From positions 1 through 7,968 of the forward strand of contig WGFS01000064.1 of assembly GCA_015492115.1 (NCBI GenBank): a DNA stretch of 7,968 nucleotides. Reading direction: 5' to 3'. Below are positions 1-5,860 of the stretch, piece by piece. Under the pieces are notes generated by a model that did no database searches, was not told where the DNA came from, and worked only from the letters and a program-made list of their open reading frames with translations. The translations under genes were made by a program, and so were the position numbers. The DNA comes from Aquificaceae bacterium. Its GTDB lineage: Bacteria; Aquificota; Aquificia; Aquificales; Aquificaceae. Position 1 is the first letter of the stretch. Each line of letters begins with the position of its first letter.

Positions 1-431
1 ACCACTATGAGGTTCGGATGATCGAGGGAGACGTAGATGTCCCTTATGGGCTTGTGGTCCAGAACCTTGCGGACGGGCTTTTCTATCCTCACGAGCCTGA
101 AGGCTTCCTTGAGCTTCTCGATCGTCCCGTCCGTCGAGCCGTCGCTTATTACCACTATCTCGAACTCGGGATAGTGGAGCCTCAGGAGCGATCTCACGCT
201 CGGGACTATGGTCTCCTCCTCGTTGTAGGCGGGAACGAGTATGGAGATTGGCCTGTAGAGGATGTTGGAGAGCATAAGCTCGAGCTTCTCCCTCCTCACG
301 AGGATTATGTGTCTGTAAAGATGGTATAGGGAGATCAGGATAAAGAGCGTGTATATGCTGTTCACCGCAGTGAAGTAGATGAGGATCAGGAGCTGGAACC
401 CGAGGAGGAAGTAGGCCAGAGCCTCAAGCAT
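1..431 (-). CDS. Family 2 glycosyltransferase, membrane-anchored (N-terminal 143 codons, runs off window)
   Basis: Partial gene; its 3' part lies beyond the left edge. Residues ~3-36 are strongly hydrophobic (one or two membrane segments), followed by a basic stretch (~37-50) and the start of a GT-A fold: PAYNEEETI at 67-75 and ISDGSTDGT at 95-103, the nucleotide-sugar binding motifs of processive GT2 synthases such as PgaC/IcaA. The DxD and QxxRW motifs would lie outside the window, so sugar and linkage cannot be judged. The start is ATG at 431-429, with GGAGGTGA ending 3 nt before it; it overlaps the end of the HEAT-repeat gene by 8 nt (ATGCTTGA), so the two are probably translationally coupled. 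The neighbours (HEAT protein, YaiO-like barrel, TPR/SPOR protein, receiver) point to exopolysaccharide synthesis at the inner membrane. Family assignment is firm; the polysaccharide role is inferred from context. Confidence 0.9.
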   Translation of the reverse strand, partial: MLEALAYFLLGFQLLILIYFTAVNSIYTLFILISLYHLYRHIILVRREKLELMLSNILYRPISILVPAYNEEETIVPSVRSLLRLHYPEFEIVVISDGSTDGTIEKLKEAFRLVRIEKPVRKVLDHKPIRDIYVSLDHPNLIV

Positions 432-1560
432 TCCTCACCTCCAGCTCCTGGAGGAAGTATCTGGCGGTATCCTGGGCGAACCTGTCCTCGGAGGAGAGTA
501 GCCTTTCGAAGACTTTCTTTGCCCTGTCTCTGAAGTAGAGTATGGTCCTCCCAGCGTTTATCCTCACGTGGTAGCTCTCGTCCTTTAGCCTCTCCACAAG
601 GGCTCCCCCGACCCTCTCCCAGGGGCAGAGGAAGGCGAACCTGCAGGCGACCGCCCTCACCCTCCAGTCTGGATGGACCAGGTTATCGAGGATGATGTCA
701 CAGGCCCCCTCAAAGCCTATGAGCCCCAAAGCCCTCACACAGCTTATCCTCATGGTTGTGTCCTCCCTGTATCTCTCGTAAACTCTAAGGACAAAGCTCC
801 CAAGGCTCGGAATCCTTTTGTTGCCAAGAGCTTCAACAAAGGCTCTCAGAATGAAAGGCCTTTCGGAGAAATTCTCCCAGACAAAATCGAGGAACTCCTC
901 GAGCCTACCCTTTTCCGAGAAGGTATCCAGTAGGTCGAACCACAGAAACTCCACAAACTTGAAGCTCACGTGCCTCATCCTCTCGAGGCTCCTGAAGAGG
1001 AGCTCCACGTCCCGAAAGTCTTCTGAGAGAAGTGCATAAGAGAAGATGAGCCTCTCCATGACCCACTCCCTCTCCTCCTTCTCGAGCTGTCTTCTCAGGT
1101 CCTCCTTTATCTCGTAAACCTTCAGGTAGGCCAGCTTCTCGTAGGCTACCACCCTGTCGTGGACTATGAGGCTCCTGGTTTTCTCCAGGTAGTAGTCCAC
1201 AACTCCCATCTCCTGTGCTATCTGGCGGACCCTCTCCGTGAAGGACCCCTTGAACTTCTTGAGGATCTCTAAACACACGTCCCCGAGAGCCTCCTTCTCT
1301 ATGTCCCTTTTGGAAGGATCTATCTTACCCTCACCGAGGACAGCGTTCACCACCTGATCGCTGTACCTGTCATAGGCCCTTTTGTAGAGCCTGTCCCTTC
1401 TGTCCACGTAGATCCTGTGGACCACGGTAGTTACCGCAAGGAGTAGGTCAACAGCCCCGAGAATTAAAATTACCTTCCATAAGAAGTCCTTCAGCTCCTC
1501 GGAAGCTATAAAGCTTACCCCCTGGAGGATCTCCCCCAGATCACCACCAAAGCCTTCCAT
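424..1560 (-). CDS. Membrane-anchored HEAT-repeat protein of the exopolysaccharide operon
   Basis: A 378-residue protein with one hydrophobic segment at ~27-48 followed by RRDR-type basic residues, so the bulk should face the cytoplasm. The middle (~55-240) is charged and helical with no motif I recognise. From ~245 to 375 there are HEAT-like repeats: paired helices with the D-x-x-VR pattern, as in HPDWRVRAVACRFA and DESYHVRINAGRTI. HEAT repeats bind other proteins, so a scaffold or regulatory role for the adjacent synthase is likely but inferred. The ATG at 1560-1558 is 20 nt inside the 3' end of the barrel gene, with GGAG about 10 nt upstream. The stop overlaps the glycosyltransferase start by 8 nt. 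A HEAT protein beside a GT2 and a YaiO-type barrel is a combination I recall from other phyla, without a settled function. No enzymatic motif is visible. Confidence 0.82.
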   Translation of the reverse strand: MEGFGGDLGEILQGVSFIASEELKDFLWKVILILGAVDLLLAVTTVVHRIYVDRRDRLYKRAYDRYSDQVVNAVLGEGKIDPSKRDIEKEALGDVCLEILKKFKGSFTERVRQIAQEMGVVDYYLEKTRSLIVHDRVVAYEKLAYLKVYEIKEDLRRQLEKEEREWVMERLIFSYALLSEDFRDVELLFRSLERMRHVSFKFVEFLWFDLLDTFSEKGRLEEFLDFVWENFSERPFILRAFVEALGNKRIPSLGSFVLRVYERYREDTTMRISCVRALGLIGFEGACDIILDNLVHPDWRVRAVACRFAFLCPWERVGGALVERLKDESYHVRINAGRTILYFRDRAKKVFERLLSSEDRFAQDTARYFLQELEVRNA

Positions 1561-2197
1561 AAGCGCTTACTCCATATCTTCTGTAAAGTCCTCTCCTGTC
1601 CTCAAACTTAAGGGAAGCTCCTAGGCTGATTCTATCTGTGAGCCTCAGCTCCCCGCCCGCGCCGGCTGAAAAGGTAGAGTATCTAACGAAGTCTTCCCCC
1701 GCCTGGAGCCTCTCGGAAGAAGTCCCGAAGGAGATCGAAAGAAAGAGCTCCTTTTGTCTGTCTTTGTAGCCGAATCTGTTTAGCAGGGAGAATGTGGATC
1801 TCTTTACATTCAAATACAGCGTGGCCGTGTGATAGGCTCCCTTGGGAAGGTATAAGGTTATTGAGGGAGCCAGAAGGAAGACCTCGGAGTCTCTAAACCT
1901 CATGTATCTCAGATTCACCCCGGGCTCCAGCCTTCTGTAGGATCTGAACACGCCTCCTCCGAGGCTATACCTGGGAAGGAAGTCCGCCTCCGGAGAAAGA
2001 TCTCCGGACAGATATCCCCAGAAGCCTCTGCCGAGCCTCCTGTAGTAGTCTAGGCCCAGCTGTGAGTTTTCCTTTCCGAACCTGTTCACGAGACCGATCC
2101 TCCCTATCAGGGAGACTCCAAAGATCCCCGAGAACTTGGACTCTAAGAAGACTTCCTTATCCATGAAGTTTCTGCTGTCATACCAGTAGTAGCCCAC
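1541..2197 (-). CDS. YaiO-type outer-membrane beta-barrel, probably the C-terminal part of the upstream SPOR-TPR protein
   Basis: The frame has alternating polar/hydrophobic strands with many aromatic and glycine residues and ends in GRLWW, the terminal aromatic typical of barrels inserted by the BAM machinery. Segments such as NRFGKENSQLGLDYYRRLG and YSLGGGVFRSYRRLEPG resemble the YaiO family barrel (proposed pore for a secreted polysaccharide). As a separate gene it has problems: the first usable start is GTG 2197-2195 with no properly spaced Shine-Dalgarno, and there is no signal peptide. The frame is open upstream to 2278, across the end of the SPOR-TPR gene, and YaiO proteins normally carry TPRs in front of the barrel. 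I therefore think it is translated mainly as a -1 frameshift fusion (total 499 residues; see 2224-2230). An inactivating frameshift or a homopolymer sequencing error is the alternative. It overlaps the HEAT gene by 20 nt. Confidence 0.8.
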   Translation of the reverse strand: MGYYWYDSRNFMDKEVFLESKFSGIFGVSLIGRIGLVNRFGKENSQLGLDYYRRLGRGFWGYLSGDLSPEADFLPRYSLGGGVFRSYRRLEPGVNLRYMRFRDSEVFLLAPSITLYLPKGAYHTATLYLNVKRSTFSLLNRFGYKDRQKELFLSISFGTSSERLQAGEDFVRYSTFSAGAGGELRLTDRISLGASLKFEDRRGLYRRYGVSAYGRLWW

Positions 2198-2214
2198 CCT
2201 GAGGCGCAGGTAGT

Positions 2215-3039
2215 TTAGATAGAGTTTTTTTTTACGATCTTCCTGGGCTGGAGTAAGGAGTATATCTCCCTTATCTCCCTATCCTGGGGATACTTCTCCA
2301 TCAGGTATGCGAACACTCTGCGGGCTTCTTCTCTCCTTCCAGTCCTTATGTAGAGCCTTCCCAGCCTCATGCCCGTGTCGTAGCTCTTCTCCTCCTCGTA
2401 GAGCTTTTTGAGGAGCTCTATGGCCTCCTTGAGCTTTCCCTCCTTCTCGAGCCTGTCCACCTTCTCCAGGATCATCTTCACCTCCACCTTCCTCCTCTCA
2501 TCCGCAAGGCTGGGATCGAGCTTCTCAAGCTCCCTGTAAATCTTCAGAGACTCCCTGTATTTCCCCTGCCAGAATAGGACCCTCGCCAGCTGGAGCCTCA
2601 CTTCCCTGCTGTCTGGATATCGCCTGGAAAGTTCTCTGTAAATCTTCTCCGCCTTCTCATACTCCTTGCGCTTTATGTAGAGCTGGGCAAGCCTCATCCC
2701 GAGCTCGTAGGTAAAGAATTTGCTCCTTTTCGCCTCGTAGCGGGGAAGGACTATCCTCCCGGGTACGAGATCGCACCTCCTCACGAAGGCGTTTTTAAAG
2801 ACCTCCCTCGCTCTTTTTAGAAGCCTTACAGCATTCTCCCTTTTTTTAAAGAAACCCGCCCTCAGGGTGTAGAGATCCCCGATCTTCTCTATCCTCACGT
2901 ATGGGAAGGTGCTCACGTATCTTATGGTGCGCCTTAGATTCTCAAACTTCCTTGAAGAGGCCATCTGGACGCAGTAGTAGGTCTCTCCCGCGAAGGCGGA
3001 GAAGGAAAAGATTACCAGCAGAAGAAAGATCGATCTCAT
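2215..3039 (-). CDS. Secreted SPOR-domain and TPR protein (zero-frame product of a split YaiO-like exporter)
   Basis: A 274-residue protein with a signal peptide (hydrophobic core to SAFA, cleavage expected after residue 17, before GETYY). Residues ~20-88 fit a SPOR domain (YYCVQMASS, LYTLRAGFFKKRENA), a fold known to bind peptidoglycan glycan strands lacking stem peptides. Residues ~110-254 hold TPR-like helix pairs: ~110-143 and 144-177 are clear (IKRKEYEKAEKIYREL, WQGKYRESLKIYREL), then ~188-218 and ~220-254. It should act in the periplasm, as a protein-binding bridge to the outer membrane. It ends KKNSI at a run of nine A; a -1 slip there reads on into the beta-barrel frame. The ATG at 3039-3037 overlaps the receiver gene's stop (ATGA), with GGAG about 10 nt upstream. 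TPR plus barrel is the usual YaiO layout; the extra SPOR domain is not something I know as standard. Confidence 0.88.
   Translation of the reverse strand: MRSIFLLLVIFSFSAFAGETYYCVQMASSRKFENLRRTIRYVSTFPYVRIEKIGDLYTLRAGFFKKRENAVRLLKRAREVFKNAFVRRCDLVPGRIVLPRYEAKRSKFFTYELGMRLAQLYIKRKEYEKAEKIYRELSRRYPDSREVRLQLARVLFWQGKYRESLKIYRELEKLDPSLADERRKVEVKMILEKVDRLEKEGKLKEAIELLKKLYEEEKSYDTGMRLGRLYIRTGRREEARRVFAYLMEKYPQDREIREIYSLLQPRKIVKKNSI
2224..2230 (-). promoter_or_regulatory. Candidate -1 frameshift site A-AAA-AAC inside an A9 run
   Basis: On the minus strand the end of the SPOR-TPR frame reads GTA AAA AAA AAC TCT ATC TAA. The zero frame therefore places the heptamer as A AAA AAC, the X-XXY-YYZ form of a simultaneous-slippage site. 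After a -1 slip the next codon is CTC and reading continues (LYLNYLRLR) straight into the barrel frame at 2197. An AGGA sits at 2244-2241, exactly 10 nt before the heptamer, the position of the stimulatory SD-like element in E. coli dnaX. A weak CCTG/CAGG hairpin (5-nt loop) can form 13 nt downstream. The full A9 run (2225-2233) would also suit polymerase slippage, as known for Thermus dnaX: A10 restores the fusion. That slippage actually happens is inferred. Confidence 0.6.
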
Positions 3040-3386
3040 TTAAGGGACTCCAGCTTCCTTATAAGGTGGTTCAGGCTGAAGGGCTTTATTACGTAGTCTC
3101 TCGCTCCCAAGTCATAGGCCTTCTCTATGTTGAAGTCCTGGGAGAGAACGCTCATGACTATAACAGGTATATCGGAGCCCGAGCTTTTGAGTTCACTCAG
3201 GGCGTCGAAGCCCGATCTTCCAGGCATATTGATGTCCAGAAGTATGACGTCGGGACTGAAACTCTCCACAGCCTCCAGCACTCCCTCCGCGCTCTCCATC
3301 CACATGACCTCGTGCCCCCTGTTCTCAAGGGCGGTCTTTACCATCTTTCCTATAACAGGCTCGTCGTCCACAACGAGGACCTTCAT
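3036..3386 (-). CDS. Stand-alone response-regulator receiver (REC) protein
   Basis: A CheY-like single-domain protein of 116 residues with the complete active site: acidic pair D7/D8, phosphoacceptor D51 in VILLDINMPGRSG, the switch Ser at 79 (IVMS), and K101 in VIKPFS. There is no DNA-binding or enzymatic output domain, so it must act by binding a partner when phosphorylated. No histidine kinase lies in the window. As first gene of the operon, sharing ATGA with the SPOR-TPR gene, it most likely controls the polysaccharide machinery after translation; the HEAT protein or the synthase are plausible targets (inference). The start ATG 3386-3384 has AAGGG directly against it, too close for a normal ribosome site. 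A TATAAT ends 8 nt before the ATG, so the message may be leaderless or nearly so. Confidence 0.93.
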   Translation of the reverse strand: MKVLVVDDEPVIGKMVKTALENRGHEVMWMESAEGVLEAVESFSPDVILLDINMPGRSGFDALSELKSSGSDIPVIVMSVLSQDFNIEKAYDLGARDYVIKPFSLNHLIRKLESLK

Positions 3387-3394
3387 CCCTTGGA

Positions 3395-3402
3395 ATTATA
3401 AT
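3395..3402. promoter_or_regulatory. Symmetric divergent -10 element (ATTATAAT)
   Basis: Only 22 bases separate the start codons of the receiver gene (minus) and archease (plus). They contain the perfect palindrome ATTATAAT, which offers a TATAAT to each strand: plus 3397-3402, ending 6 nt before the archease ATG, and minus 3400-3395, ending 8 nt before the receiver ATG. No good -35 is visible either way. Start sites 6-8 nt downstream of these -10s would give leaderless or nearly leaderless transcripts in both directions, and the two promoters could not be occupied at once. Confidence 0.6.
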
Positions 3403-3408
3403 AAACGC

Positions 3409-3822
3409 ATGTTCTACGAAACCATAGACGACATAACCGCGGATGCGGGGATAAGGGTGAGGGCGGATTCTTTAGAAGAGCTTTTCTGCAAGGCGCTTTT
3501 GGCAACCTTCAACGAGATCACGGATATAGAAAAGGTTGAGCCTGTGGAAAGTTACGAGGTCTTGGCGGAGGGTAGAATGCCCTTCCTGCTCGCGGATCTA
3601 ATAAACGAGGTTCTCGTCCTTCACGAGAGCAAGAGGTTCGTTGCGTCAAGGTGCGAGGTGATTGAGTTCAAAGAGGACAGGGTGAGGGTAAAACTCTGGG
3701 GAGAGAGGTTTGACCCCAAGAAGCACACCTCAAAACTCGTCATAAAGGCTGCCACCTACCACAGGCTTAGAGTTGAGAGGGAGAACGGTCAGTACGTTGG
3801 AGAGGTTGTGTTTGATATATAA
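3409..3822 (+). CDS. Archease (RtcB RNA-ligase activating protein)
   Basis: A 137-residue protein, the normal archease length. Archeases are small metal-binding proteins that speed guanylylation and turnover of the RNA ligase RtcB, used in tRNA splicing or RNA repair; rtcB is not in the window. Seen here: TADAGIRV (10-17) with the conserved Asp12, SLEELFCKAL (21-30), LLADLINEVLVLHESKRF (60-77), KAATYHRLRVE (113-123) and the C-terminal VVFDI with Asp136; the two Asp correspond to the conserved metal-site acids. In the usual D-H-T-A-D stretch the His is Ile here (DITAD). The start is ATG 3409; there is no Shine-Dalgarno, but TATAAT ends 6 nt upstream, so a leaderless mRNA is likely. fabZ follows after 7 nt. 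Confidence 0.88.
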   Translation: MFYETIDDITADAGIRVRADSLEELFCKALLATFNEITDIEKVEPVESYEVLAEGRMPFLLADLINEVLVLHESKRFVASRCEVIEFKEDRVRVKLWGERFDPKKHTSKLVIKAATYHRLRVERENGQYVGEVVFDI

Positions 3823-3823
3823 T
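3818..3823 (+). promoter_or_regulatory. -10-like TATAAT directly upstream of fabZ
   Basis: TATAAT spans the archease stop codon and ends 6 nt before the fabZ ATG, the same spacing as at the archease gene. No Shine-Dalgarno lies between (ACCCCC). TTGGAG at 3797-3802, 15 nt upstream, is at best a poor -35. It may give fabZ its own leaderless transcript in addition to read-through from archease. Confidence 0.45.
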
Positions 3824-3829
3824 ACCCCC

Positions 3830-3858
3830 ATGGACATACTGGAGATAATGGACATACT
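3830..3858 (+). repeat. 11-base direct repeat covering two in-frame fabZ start codons
   Basis: ATGGACATACT occurs at 3830-3840 and again at 3848-3858, an 18-base period, encoding MDIL-EI-MDIL. The first copy follows a TATAAT at leaderless spacing; the second follows GGAGATA. Confidence 0.7.
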
Positions 3859-4276
3859 CCCCCACAGGTATCCCATACTGCTGGTTGACAGGATAACCGA
3901 GTACGAGGAGGGAAAGAGGATAGTTGGCATCAAGAATGTGAGTGTAAACGAGCCCGTCTTTCAGGGGCACTTTCCCGGTTTCCCTCTGTTTCCGGGGGTT
4001 TACGTCCTAGAAGCCATGGCTCAGGTGGGTGGCATTCTCATGATAAAGTCACTCAACCTTGAGATAGGGAAGTACGCTGTCGTGTTTGCGGGAATAGATG
4101 GTGCGAGGTTCAAGAGACCTGTCTTCCCGGGAGACCAGCTGAGGATGGAGTTGGAGACGATATCTCTGAAGAAGACCCTCTCCAAGATGAAGGGAACCGC
4201 TACGGTTGATGGGCGGGTCGTTGCCGAGGCGGTTCTCTACGCAGCTACGAGGAAGCTGGAGGAGGTTAGAAAGTAA
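3830..4276 (+). CDS. fabZ: 3-hydroxyacyl-[acyl-carrier-protein] dehydratase
   Basis: A hot-dog-fold dehydratase of type II fatty-acid synthesis that converts (3R)-hydroxyacyl-ACP to trans-2-enoyl-ACP in the cytoplasm. The 148-residue length is typical. Motifs: LPHRYPILLVD (10-20), the active-site His47 in FQGHFPG and Glu61 in VLEAMAQ, then AGIDGARFKRPVFPGDQL (87-104). The frame is open upstream to 3773, but that would overlap archease by 50 nt and add residues not found in the family, so ATG 3830 is preferred. A second in-frame ATG at 3848, with GGAG 3 nt before it, begins MDILPHRYP and is also possible; the two starts lie in an 11-base direct repeat (ATGGACATACT). The gene ends one base before the convergent FtsB-like gene, with no terminator between them. 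Confidence 0.95.
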   Translation: MDILEIMDILPHRYPILLVDRITEYEEGKRIVGIKNVSVNEPVFQGHFPGFPLFPGVYVLEAMAQVGGILMIKSLNLEIGKYAVVFAGIDGARFKRPVFPGDQLRMELETISLKKTLSKMKGTATVDGRVVAEAVLYAATRKLEEVRK

Positions 4277-4615
4277 CTATCTGTACCAGAGCTCCTTAGG
4301 AAGGGGTATAACTTTCTCCCCCTTCTTGAACATGAGTAGATACTCCCTCACGAACTTCTCCTTGTAAAACCTTGGATTTCTCTTCACACGGGCGTGGATA
4401 GCCTCAAGCTGAAGATTCTTTCCCTTCTCAACGTCTATGAGCTCGGCAAGCCTGTCGGAAGCGAGTTTGAGCTGGACAACCTTCTTTAGGTTTAGCTCGG
4501 AGAAAAGGAGGTTTGCAAGAGTATTCACAACGGCGAGGGCTAAAAAACCGTAGGCGAGGCGCTTAATCAGTAAGAAATCTCCTGAACTCCTCTTTGCCCC
4601 AGAACTGTGCTCCAT
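4277..4615 (-). CDS. FtsB/DivIC-like septum formation initiator
   Basis: A small bitopic protein: a short N-terminal cytoplasmic part, one membrane segment (from LAYGFL to ANLLF, ~17-35), a Leu-rich coiled-coil-prone region (~38-70), then NPRFYKEKFVREYLLMFKKGEKVIP, which follows the FtsB/DivIC pattern (NPxYIExxARExLxMxxPGExV). FtsB pairs with FtsL/FtsQ at the divisome and helps activate septal peptidoglycan synthesis; ftsB directly after eno is also known in other bacteria such as pseudomonads. The start is uncertain: ATG 4615 (112 residues) overlaps enolase by 53 nt, TTG 4621 adds two residues, and a rare CTG/ATT start near 4571-4566 behind CAGGAG would remove nearly all the overlap. The stop abuts the fabZ stop on the other strand. 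Confidence 0.75.
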   Translation of the reverse strand: MEHSSGAKRSSGDFLLIKRLAYGFLALAVVNTLANLLFSELNLKKVVQLKLASDRLAELIDVEKGKNLQLEAIHARVKRNPRFYKEKFVREYLLMFKKGEKVIPLPKELWYR

Positions 4616-5846
4616 AACCAAGCTCTTCCTCTATTCTAAGAAGTTCGTTGTACTTTGCAATCCTGTCGGAGCGAGAGGCTGAACCTGTCTTTATCTGTCC
4701 GGAGTTGGTAGCTACCGCAAGGTGAGCTATGAATGTGTCCTCGGACTCCCCGGAGCGGTGGGATATTATCGCCGAGTATCCGTTCTCCTTTGCGAGCATG
4801 ATCGTATCAAGGGTCTCAGAGAGAGTCCCTATCTGGTTCAGCTTAACGAGTATTGAGTTCGCCACACCTTTCTCTATACCCTCCCTCAGGATCTTAGGGT
4901 TCGTTGTAAAGAGGTCGTCTCCCACGAGCTGAACCTTGTCTCCCAAGACCTCGCTCAGCTTTATCCACCCTTCCCAGTCGTTCTCCGAGAGGGGGTCCTC
5001 TATGGAAACTATCGGATAGCTCTCTATCAGACCTCTGTAAAACTCAACGAGCTCTTCCGAGCTCAGTTCCTTCCCCTCAAGCCTGTAAGTTCCGTCCTCG
5101 TAAAACTCAGAGGAGGCACAGTCAAGGGCGAGGAGCACATCCTCACCGGGTCTGTATCCGGACTTCTCTATCGCCAGCATGAGGGTGTCAAGAGCCTCTC
5201 TCGTTGAGCTCAGGTTTGGGGCAAAGCCTCCCTCATCACCCACGTTTGTGGAAAATCCCTTCTCCTTCAGAACCTTCTTCAGGGTATGGAACACCTCAAC
5301 CCCAGCCCTGAGAGCCTCTCTGAAGGAACCTCCGCACACGGGAACTATCATGAACTCCTGTATGTCAAGGTCGTTGTCCGCATGGGCTCCACCGTTTATA
5401 ACGTTCATAAGGGGCACGGGTAGCCTGCTTGCGAACCTCCCTCCCAGATACTCGTAAAGCGATATACCGAGCTCCTCAGCGCTTGCCCTCGCGACAGCCA
5501 TGCTAACCGCGAGTATGGCGTTTGCACCGAGCCTGCTCTTGTTCTCAGTCCCGTCAAGCTCTATGAGAGCAAGGTCTATCTCCCTCTGATTAAGAGACTC
5601 CATACCGCAGACCCTCTTGGCTATCTCACCGTTCACGTTATCAACAGCCTTCAGGACTCCCTTGCCGTGGAACCTCTTGGGGTCTCCATCCCTGAGTTCA
5701 AGGGCTTCCCTCTCTCCGGTGGAAGCTCCGCTGGGAACTATAGCCCTTCCAACCGCACCGCTCTCAAGAACTACCTCAGCCTCCACCGTGGGGTTTCCTC
5801 TGGAATCAAGAACCTCCCTTCCGTGAACTCCAACTATCGCAGACAT
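4563..5846 (-). CDS. eno: Enolase (phosphopyruvate hydratase)
   Basis: Interconverts 2-phosphoglycerate and phosphoenolpyruvate in glycolysis/gluconeogenesis; a cytoplasmic Mg-dependent enzyme. Full length at 427 residues. Key residues are all present: Ser41 region (PSGASTG), His155 (GGAHADN), Glu164, catalytic Glu205 (NVGDEGGFAP), metal ligands Asp242 (ALDCAS), Glu283 (SIEDPLSE) and Asp310 (LVGDDLF), catalytic base Lys335 (LVKLNQIGT), His363-Arg364-Ser365 and Lys386. The start at ATG 5846 (MSAIVGVHGREVLDSRGNP) matches the family; 16 more codons are open upstream but would run across the start of the divergent dedA-like gene. There is no Shine-Dalgarno; TAAAAT (5860-5855) ends 8 nt before the ATG, suggesting a leaderless message. 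An FtsB-like gene follows with overlap. Confidence 0.98.
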   Translation of the reverse strand: MSAIVGVHGREVLDSRGNPTVEAEVVLESGAVGRAIVPSGASTGEREALELRDGDPKRFHGKGVLKAVDNVNGEIAKRVCGMESLNQREIDLALIELDGTENKSRLGANAILAVSMAVARASAEELGISLYEYLGGRFASRLPVPLMNVINGGAHADNDLDIQEFMIVPVCGGSFREALRAGVEVFHTLKKVLKEKGFSTNVGDEGGFAPNLSSTREALDTLMLAIEKSGYRPGEDVLLALDCASSEFYEDGTYRLEGKELSSEELVEFYRGLIESYPIVSIEDPLSENDWEGWIKLSEVLGDKVQLVGDDLFTTNPKILREGIEKGVANSILVKLNQIGTLSETLDTIMLAKENGYSAIISHRSGESEDTFIAHLAVATNSGQIKTGSASRSDRIAKYNELLRIEEELGYGAQFWGKEEFRRFLTD

Positions 5847-5850
5847 GGTG

Positions 5851-5860
5851 TAATATTTTA
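5851..5860. promoter_or_regulatory. Overlapping divergent -10-like elements between eno and the dedA-like gene
   Basis: Only 20 bases (5847-5866) separate the two start codons. They include TAATATTTTA, giving TAAAAT on the minus strand (8 nt before the eno ATG) and TATTTT or TAATAT on the plus strand (7 or 10 nt before the dedA-like ATG). There is no Shine-Dalgarno on either side and no clear -35. The layout copies the receiver/archease junction. Confidence 0.45.

Noticed and set aside
18..329. Plus-strand open frame antisense to the glycosyltransferase
   Set aside because: The minus strand encodes clear GT2 motifs over the same bases; the plus frame has no recognisable pattern.
905..1276. 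Minus-strand open frame of 123 codons inside the HEAT gene
   Set aside because: It is a shifted reading of the HEAT gene, rich in Gly, Arg and Pro with no family pattern; the HEAT frame explains the bases.
2841..2847. Second A-run (A7 on the minus strand) in the SPOR-TPR gene as another slippage site
   Set aside because: The zero frame reads AAA AAA AGG, so no X-XXY-YYZ heptamer is in phase, and the encoded FFKKREN fits the SPOR domain without a shift.
2901..3401. Plus-strand open frames opposite the receiver and SPOR-TPR genes
   Set aside because: Low-complexity translation opposite well-conserved domains; mirror of the real genes.
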